Below, one piece after another: positions 56,567 through 64,000 of a stretch of 64,000 nucleotides of DNA. The stretch is from positions 14,818,001 through 14,882,000 of the forward strand of contig OZ316898.1 in the NCBI GenBank assembly GCA_973895155.1. Reading direction: 5' to 3'. The stretch is from Marsupella aquatica (lineage: Eukaryota; Marchantiophyta). A program made the translations under genes and the position numbers. Position 1 is the stretch's first letter. Every line of letters starts with the position of its first letter. The notes under the pieces were generated by a model. That model did not search any database, was not told the origin of the DNA, and worked only from the letters and a program-made list of their open reading frames with translations.

Positions 56567-59500
56567 CCACGCACTTTCGCCAACGCATTTCAGTCACCTT
56601 ACAGCGTCCTCTTTCTTGGTGTTTAGTGGTTCCCTTTTGCTCACTTCTTTTTCGATTGGTTTTGTCCACATGGGCCCTCTTTTGTTTGTTCATTTGTACT
56701 CTGTTTGGTCCCTTTGTATATAAAAAGTGTGTATATTTAATCTATATTGCTTTTGTGTGAAAAGATTCATGTGAAGAATAATGTAACTTCTCTACACAAA
56801 CAACTATACCAAACTAAACCTATCCATGCTTGGATGTTGACATAAGTAGGTTATGCGCTTTATGGTGCCTAATCGATATGAATAATTTGGACAGTAGTTA
56901 AGCTTTGAAAAAATCAATATTGAAAAATCCATATAAGTATTGTTGTCTCCAGTTTGGGTATAAAGTGGATTTTAAAGGTAATGTTATTGCAATAAAACAA
57001 GTTAGCTTGGAAGCAACATATAAAGTGTTCTCTCAACCCTCTTGAAGGACTAATAACAAGTAAAATGAGAAAGAATGTCAAAAATATAACTAGGGGTGAA
57101 ATAACATGTGGAAGGTGGGGTGAAATAAAACCAGGGTTTCATTGGCTAGGAGAAGCTTTACATTGAACAGGCAAGGATTATTAAGATGTTAACATGTGAA
57201 AGGGGCTAGTTATGAAAATATTGTTTTGAAGTGGTATTTAATGTTAGATTATTGTAATGTAAAGTCTAGAGTATTATAACCTTGTTTAACCTTACAATGT
57301 GTCAAACAATACTCCAACCCTTGCATATGTGTGCACCAATTGACTTAACTTATGACTTATTGATTTTGAAATTACAAATGGGGTAAAATAGTACACCAAC
57401 CCTTGCAAATGTGTGTACCAGAATATCTGAACTTCTAACCTTACATTGATTTTGAAGTTACAACTGAGGTCAAATAGTATAGCAACCCTTGGAGATGTGT
57501 GTACCAAAATGCCTTAACTTGTAACCTTAGATTGATCAACACAAATTCTAGTCAACAAAAACATGCAAAGGTATAATAATCACGTACTTTGATCATAGTC
57601 ACCATGAGAATTTTCAAAAAGTTCTTGTCTACCCCTTGAGTCATAAATATTCCTTAAATGCATACCAAAAAAGTCCTAAGTGGTAATCTCAAACATTAAA
57701 TTACTCTATTATTATGAAATCTTTAAAAAAAACAAGCCTATGCTTTCTATTGACTAACTTTTCATACATTTGAAAAAAATGAAATCAAATGTTTCTCCTC
57801 TCCTGAAGGTGTTTCTATATACCTCCTCTCTTTTCAACATGATCATTATGACTCTACACTCATGATCATTATGACTCTACACTCATGGTTTTTCTTTGTT
57901 TTCATTTGCCATTAATGAGATTGATGAGAATGTTCTATTTTAACATATATTCATCATTACTATACAAATCATGATGAATAAAGTACATTTTTCCAAACAA
58001 AAAGTATACTTGTAGTCTCCCAACAAAACAAAACAAATGTTATTAATAGTTTTTGAGTCTATGGGTTTGTTTGCTAGTGATGTCAACTTTTACTTATGCA
58101 AAATTGCACATCTCATATTTTTATAGACAAGTCCAATACATATTGATTACAAACACATTGAGAGACAATGAAGTGTGTGTGATTGCCTAGCTCCTTGTCT
58201 CCAAGACACTTCCTTGCTCATCCTTATAATGAACAATTTGTCACAAGAACAAGCTCGTTGACAGCTATAGTAAGGAGCTCTAGTGTGGATTACAAAGGGA
58301 ATTGAAAATAACATGAGAGAGATAAAGATGAACAAGAGATGATAATATTATGTACCCCACTATAAGCTCCTTCCAAAATATTTGGCACCACATTTTGGCA
58401 CCACATTTGACAACACATTTTGGCACATCACTGGTTTCTGTCACCAAGAGGAACATGTATGATTGTGGCAACAAATAGTCATGACTATTTGTGTTTTTTT
58501 TCTCTTTTTCTATCTTTTAACCTTCTCCCTCTTCTCCCTCCCTTTTGTTTCCACCCATGCCCGTGCAAGGGAGGGCACAGACAGACTACAAGGGAGATCC
58601 TTGTGCTAAGCAAGGGAGGTGCCAAGGGTTAAGTGGGAGTTTTGGCAGATTTGATGACCAGGAAAAAGAAGTAACAAGAAACAACCAATATTACTTTCAC
58701 CCAAAACATAAGAAAAATGAGATTTTGGAGAGATTGAATGTTGTTGATGAGTTTTGATATCATACATGTAAATTATGCCCACTTAATTTTAAAACCAATA
58801 AATATAATTCTACCAATATGTCAACAAATTGAGCTAGCCCCACATACTATTTTTTATAGATTAATTTGTGATACTTAGAACCTGCCAAGATTAAAGGCCT
58901 ATCAGATTTTGACTAGTGGGATGTATGGCTAGGTTGGAAAGAGGCTAAAAAACCTATAGTAACTTATTTTTGCCGAAAGTGACTTCTACCTTTCAAAGTG
59001 GCTCAATCTAGCAAATTTGAGCCACCTAGGAAAATGCAGGACACCTTTATGAAGCAGAGGATGCTAAGACTTTTCTTATGTAAACTTTCTAGACTGACAT
59101 CTGACCATTCAATCTGCCAAGATTCTAGGATAACCTTCAGATTCTGGATAATGTGGTATGTGGCTAGGTGGAAAACTGGTCTAATTTAAAAGACAAAAAG
59201 CTATCCATGGGTCTCACGTGGAATAAAATAGAAATTCAAATATTAAAAAGGGACAAAAGGCCCTCCATTTTTCAGTGAGGTGAAATTTGGCTGATTTTTG
59301 CCACTAAGAAATGCTGGAGCACACACTGAAAACCGGAAAGAGTTGAGTAGGGTGGCATTTGGTTTCCAATATCTCTTGCCTTAGAAGTCAACTTTTGTAC
59401 CCGAAATTTACAAGATGAAATGACATCATGAGAAACAAGGGAATTTCAGGGGAGGCATAGGGTAACTTGTACAACACCCCCCCCACCCCCCCCCCCCCCC

Positions 59501-60609
59501 ACACACACACACCAACCAAAAACTCCTATTTTTTTGAAAGGGTCCTACCTTGGACATTTTATTGAGAAACACCAAAAAGGTGAAGGACAGCACACACAAG
59601 ACTTGAGAGCAAAATATTCCAGTCACTCCAAATGGATCTCAACAATCCACGTACACAGATAACATATTTTATTTTCCCCAAATCCAACACGATGGGAGCA
59701 GAAGCTCCAGCAAACCAAACAAAAGCCAGTCCTGGCCTAAGGCAACTGGCTTAAGGCAATGACAACGCAATTCCAATCAGGCAATTCAAAACCATTGCCA
59801 GCACAATAGGCCTACCAAGAGATCGATCACCTAGACAAGAACAAAAGAATCCAGCCGGATCTTGAATCTGCACACATGGGCACCAATTGTAACATTCCAT
59901 ACATTTGCATACATGCTTAGTGTTTCCTATTTTCTGGACATTTGTGTGTCTGGGTATCAGGATTATGTTAGCAAACTCTGAATTATCCCTTTCTTTGTGC
60001 ATGCCACAAGAAAAGCTTGACAACCCCTTTGCAATTCCCAACCTGTTGGAACTTTGGGAATCTTAAGCCAAACAACATCTTTGCAGCTCAATGACCAAAC
60101 GTGTGGACATTTCCAAAGTCTCATGCATTGCATCAATCAACCTAGTTGCATTGGAGAAAACCCTAAACCCTCACATTCATTCTTGTGTGAACGCTTTGCA
60201 ATATTCACATACAACTATATGATCACAATCAAACGGCACACTTCTGCGCTTAGGGTCTTGAGTGAAGCCTCTAGACCCAGACTCTGGTGCTTATTTGAAG
60301 TTGGGAGTATGACTATGGGTGGGAAATGCGGATTGGAGGCAAGGGTGAACATCCTCAATTAATAATTACGCTAAGAACATCTGTTCAATGACGATGTAGG
60401 ATCCATCTAGACCCATCTACTTATTTGAGATGGAGTACATTTTGGACTTTTGGTTTGATTATGTGTCCATTTTAATTTCTTAATGCCCTTCTTGGTTTTC
60501 TCGTTGTATTTGCAAAGCATTATTGGAGAAGAAAGCATAGTCAATATTTGGATCACCTCATCATGAATATTCTCCTTACATTAATAAATTATTGAATAAC
60601 AAATCTCAT
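56567..60609. other. Intergenic, AT-rich, one 82-86-bp tandem repeat
   Basis: No supported gene. CAACCCTTG units with GTGTGTACCA start at 57315, 57397 and 57483. A 25-bp direct pair CATGATCATTATGACTCTAC lies near 57838 and 57862. A C-rich and CA tract is at 59475-59512. The start (56567-56750) is probably the 3' untranslated part of the retrotransposon. Confidence 0.5.
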
Positions 60610-63432
60610 AGGTAGTGGTGGTCCTAGCCACCCAGCTCCCTCGACTATCTCAACACTCTTGCCTAAGTGCCCTTGGTACCCAAATGCTACACAAAACTCC
60701 TCGAGCAAGCAACTAGGTACCTCTAGCACCTATGGTGACAACTCCCATATGAAGTCGCACTTGCTCCCTCTCTCGACCGTTACTCAATGGTCCTCATAGT
60801 CTGCACAAGCAACCAAACATCTAGGTAATAAGTAACCCGTAGAATCTAGGAACTCCCAGACTGGTGTCTCAACACAAGCTCAACAGACATTGGTAAGTAG
60901 GTCAGCAAATAGAATCTCTCGGGCCCACACGGTCTTGCCATTTGCCGAGGCCAGAGCTGACACCCAATGTTAATCCATAACCCCCCCCCTCTTTGGGTGC
61001 TGCCCCCAGATCATGCTCATGGGCGGCCCAAATAACTAGCTTGTCCCAAAGCTTGTCCAAAGTTTGTATTAAAATGTCGGGACTAGATTGGCCTCGACTC
61101 TAGCAACCAACTCCAAGGTTCTCGCTCAACCAAGAGTCTAGGGGCCAATTGCGCTTGGAACCCAACCTCCATGTCTACTCTTCGTTGCCTCCCCAATGCA
61201 AGTTCTTGTGGAAAATAGTTGCGGAACTCGACCACCTTAACACTTAGCTCCGACATCGCTGACTCCGACGCCGAGCTCCCCTATGGTCCAAGCCCAGAAC
61301 GGCCATTTGGGGGGGACTTAGCCTAGGGGCACTTGTGGGCAATGGGGCCTGGCACTGGCGAAGGTAACGCGCTAAGCTGGTGACACACACTAAGGACTTG
61401 GACTAGCTGAGGGCTGGTCGGGCCAAGAGGAAAGGGTTGGACTCAAGGTCGACCATCCAGACCCCCAGACAGACTTTGAGTTCTGAGGGCTTGAGTAAGA
61501 GCTCATTTTGGGCCCAATGCCAATGGAGTTCACTCCATGGGCAACAGACGCTTGGGGCACGAGTTATGGCCCAATTCGGATTTGGCTGATCGGGGGTCTT
61601 GGGCGACAACAAGATCTAAGGGCCTAGGCATGATCACTAGGTTGGCCCGATCACAATGGACTAAGGCACTCTGCTTATGAACACCTAACTAGAAAGTTAT
61701 GGGCATCGCCACTTGGTGGCACACCTAGAGGTGCGGGTTGGGGTCCAAGTGGGGGGCCAAAATTTGGGGACCAAAGTAGGTCCACTCAGGGGTGGCAGGT
61801 CTCCAAAAGCATATATGAGGGGAGTGGTGTCTCCCTGGGGGGCTAAGGGCAAGCCGAAGTTGTGAGCCGCGGCAGTCGCGATGCTAAGGGAAAATGTCAA
61901 ATAAAAACGGCGATAACTTCCCAATGGGAAGTCCGTTGGAGGCATTCTTGGATGCGTTGGAAAGCTCTCAAGGAGGACTACATCTTTTTGAGTCAGTTGG
62001 GTCTAGGGGCACCATGGATTCTTGGGGTTTGTGGGGACTAGTTTGCCCGCTTGCAAAATCTTGCCGAAATAGCAGCCAAGCCGCGTTCAATCTCCCAACG
62101 GAGCTTGCGTTGGGGAGGCAAGGCCAAGTAGGCATGGAGGATGAGTTCCAAGTGCATTTGGTCCCTAGGCTACCAATGGGCAAGAACCAAGATTGGTTGC
62201 TAGAGTCGGGGCCATTTTGGTTCCGATGTGTTGGGACAAGCTTTAGGACAAGTTACGCTATGTGGGCCATGAGCATGTCTTGCGGGCAGGGTGGTCAGTT
62301 GGTGATGGATAGGTACAAGGGAGAACCCGGGCTGCACCCAAGGAAGGGGTTGTTCTAGACGAACAATGGGTGTCGGCTCTGGTTCCGGCTTATGGCATTG
62401 GGAGGACCTATCGCTGACCTACTTACCAATGTTTGTTGAGCTTGAGTTATGATGCTAGATGTGGGGGAGATCCAGATCCTACTGGGTTACTTACCAAGAC
62501 ACTTGGTTGCTTGCACAGATAGTGAGGACCTTTGAGTAGCGGTTGTGTTAGAGAGCAAGTGCAGAGCCCTTTGTATGAAAGGGGCCACGGACGGTGCAAA
62601 GCGCATTAGGTTGCTTGCTCAAGGTATTCCATGGAGGCGTTTGGGCACGAGGGGCACTTAGGTGAGGGTGTTGGGATTGGTGAGGGTGCTGGGTGGCTAG
62701 GTCCACCACTAAAACTAAATTTGACTTGGCTATTGTTGCGGCAGGATTTGGCAAGCAAGATAGCCCCCACAAACCATGAGAACCAATGGCACCCAACTGA
62801 GATCAGGAGAATGTAGTCCTCCTCAAGAGCTTTCCAAGGCATCTAAGAAATACTCCAATGGACTTCCCGTTAAGAAGTCATCATCATTTTTGTTTGGTGT
62901 TTCTTCTTAGTGTCGTGACCGCCGTGGCTCACGACTTGGGCTTGCCCTTGGCCCCTAGAGAGACACCACTCCCCTCATATATGCTTCTAGAGACTTGCCA
63001 CCCTGGGACGGGCGCGCTTTGGTCCCCTACATTTGGCCCTCAACCTAGACTCAAACTTGCACACATGGGCACGCAACTAACTTGTTATGCCCAACTAACT
63101 TTCTAGCTAGACGTCCGTAAGTGGAGTGCCTTAGCCCGTTGTGATTGGGCCAACCCAGTCCTCATACATAGGCCTTCAAAACCCATTGTCAGTTGGGGGT
63201 CTTGGACGGCCCCACTCAGGCTGCGCCGTATCTTATTCGCCAAATATTTGTTGCGCAGGAAATAAACTTTGTAAGTTAGCCTTGGGGCCAAGAGCAGCTT
63301 CCACTCAAGCCCTCACTCAATTCCGTCTGGGGGTCTGGATGGTCCACCTTGAGTCCGGTCTTACCCATGATCCAACCAGCTTGAACATGCGAGTCTAAGT
63401 CCTTAGTATGCGTCACCAACTTAGCGTCTTGC
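60610..63432. repeat. Large A-B-A'-B' inverted repeat
   Basis: Segment A (60610-61215) is the diverged reverse complement of about 62100-62715, and segment B (61370-62095) that of about 62705-63432. Examples: AGCTTGTCC words and CGACTCTAGCAACCAA at 61094-61115 match in reverse at about 62183-62205; CATATATGAGGGGAGTGGTGTCTC (61808) matches in reverse at about 62958-62982. This is the layout of two copies of one longer repeat in opposite orientation and circularly permuted. Arms share perhaps three quarters of bases by eye. Open frames here are not convincing. Confidence 0.7.
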
Positions 63433-63509
63433 TTATGCTAGACAGAGCAATGTCTCGTTGCCCACTAGTCTCCCCATACTTATTGCTTTCAATAGGTTTC
63501 TCGGGAAAT

Positions 63510-64000
63510 AATTTTTTGTGCTTTGCGGATCCAGAGATCTAGTCCCTTATCCCCTTTTTCTGTTGTTTCTATGGACTTGAGGCCCCCCTCTTCTATAATC
63601 ATCACACCTCTACAGGAGTGTATACCACTCTTTCTTCTGCAAAAGGTACACGTCAAAGTGACCCTTTGGGTGGGCCTCTTTTTTGCCATTGCCCATTTTA
63701 CAGCTTTACGGGAAGCCGTTGTGGCCCACCCCCAATGTATCTTCCTCTCCCTTTCAGATGACACCCACATCATTGGTCCACCCGCTGCGGTTACTTCTGC
63801 CCTCGCCACCCTTTCCACCCATTTGATGGGCCTTGGTTTACGGGTTCAGCCTGTGAAGAGCGTGCATGGAGTCCAGGTGGGTTACCCTCTGATCTTGCGC
63901 TTCCCCCTGGATTCTTACATCCAGTGAGGATCGACCTTTTTACTTTCATCTCTCATGGAGGTAGAGGAGGGAACCCTCCCATTTTAGGGTAATTTGTGTG
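63510..64000 (+). pseudogene. Deleted copy of the non-LTR retrotransposon, runs off the window
   Basis: 63510-63924 aligns with 54850-55272 of the full copy (RT motifs A to D), including the GTRQGDP region, now with CGTCAAAGTGACC, and the SLSDDTHIIG block. At about 63925 similarity jumps to about 55696 of the full copy (GAGGATCG...CTCTCATGGAGGTAGAGGAGGG), so roughly 425 bases are deleted. Single-base gaps break the frame. It has the same orientation as the full copy. Confidence 0.85.

Noticed and set aside
53349-56583. Minus-strand and alternative-frame ORFs across the non-LTR element
   Set aside because: They overlap the intact 1073-residue ORF, which carries all recognisable motifs.
59470-59515. 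Poly-C and CA tract as a CRISPR-like or structured repeat
   Set aside because: Simple low-complexity sequence with no spacer organisation.
61894-62358. 154-residue plus-strand ORF
   Set aside because: It lies in the large inverted repeat; the inverted partner copy does not keep the frame.

Overview
The window is nuclear DNA from a eukaryote, most likely a green plant. It has spliceosomal introns, a polyubiquitin gene with plant-like monomers, two Ty1/Copia elements (one with an initiator-Met-tRNA-type primer site), plant-type telomere words (AAACCCTAA) and long gene-poor repeat-rich stretches. The mix of Copia, a non-LTR element with an apparent restriction-like endonuclease, DUF7869-like genes and a ParB-DNA methylase gene makes me favour a non-flowering streptophyte (charophyte, bryophyte, lycophyte or fern). 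That last step is inference; I cannot name the species.

Layout. 1-7667: a DUF7869-like, transposase-like gene (+ strand) split by a Copia element (424-6297) with identical LTRs and a GTTCA target duplication. 7996-14440: a minus-strand run of three genes: a ParB-like domain joined to a beta-class N6/N4 DNA methyltransferase (7996-11539), an F-box-like gene (11760-13313) and an unrecognised Cys-rich gene (about 13502-13960), with a TATA box near 14430. A 14-bp palindrome, CGATAAATTTATCG, and variants recur in the introns and gaps of this whole 1-14300 block, and I saw none elsewhere. 15925-19625: a second, decayed DUF7869-like gene; its upstream non-coding sequence has a different palindrome in a 73-bp tandem array. 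20257-20603: a MITE-like element. 21536-27720: an older Copia element (22084-27540) nested in a gag-like ORF with two CCHC knuckles. 28000-34600: remnants of other retroelements (gag, primer site, coiled-coil ORF, 22-bp minisatellite). 34600-47000: essentially no genes. 47062-47796: polyubiquitin with an aberrant last unit, and its promoter. 51960-56566: a non-LTR retrotransposon with five to six 188-197-bp monomers before an intact 1073-aa ORF. 60610-63432: a large A-B-A'-B' inverted repeat. 63510-64000: a deleted copy of the non-LTR element.

How it fits together. Most coding content is from mobile elements in nested layers. The polyubiquitin gene is the one clear housekeeping gene. The most unusual part is the first 14.4 kb, where a phage-like ParB/methylase architecture, an F-box-like gene and a transposase-like gene share a palindrome family that sits in their introns and spacers. 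Caution: about ten otherwise open frames are broken by single missing bases, often in homopolymers. This happens even in the Copia element with identical LTRs, so assembly indels must be excluded before these genes are called dead.
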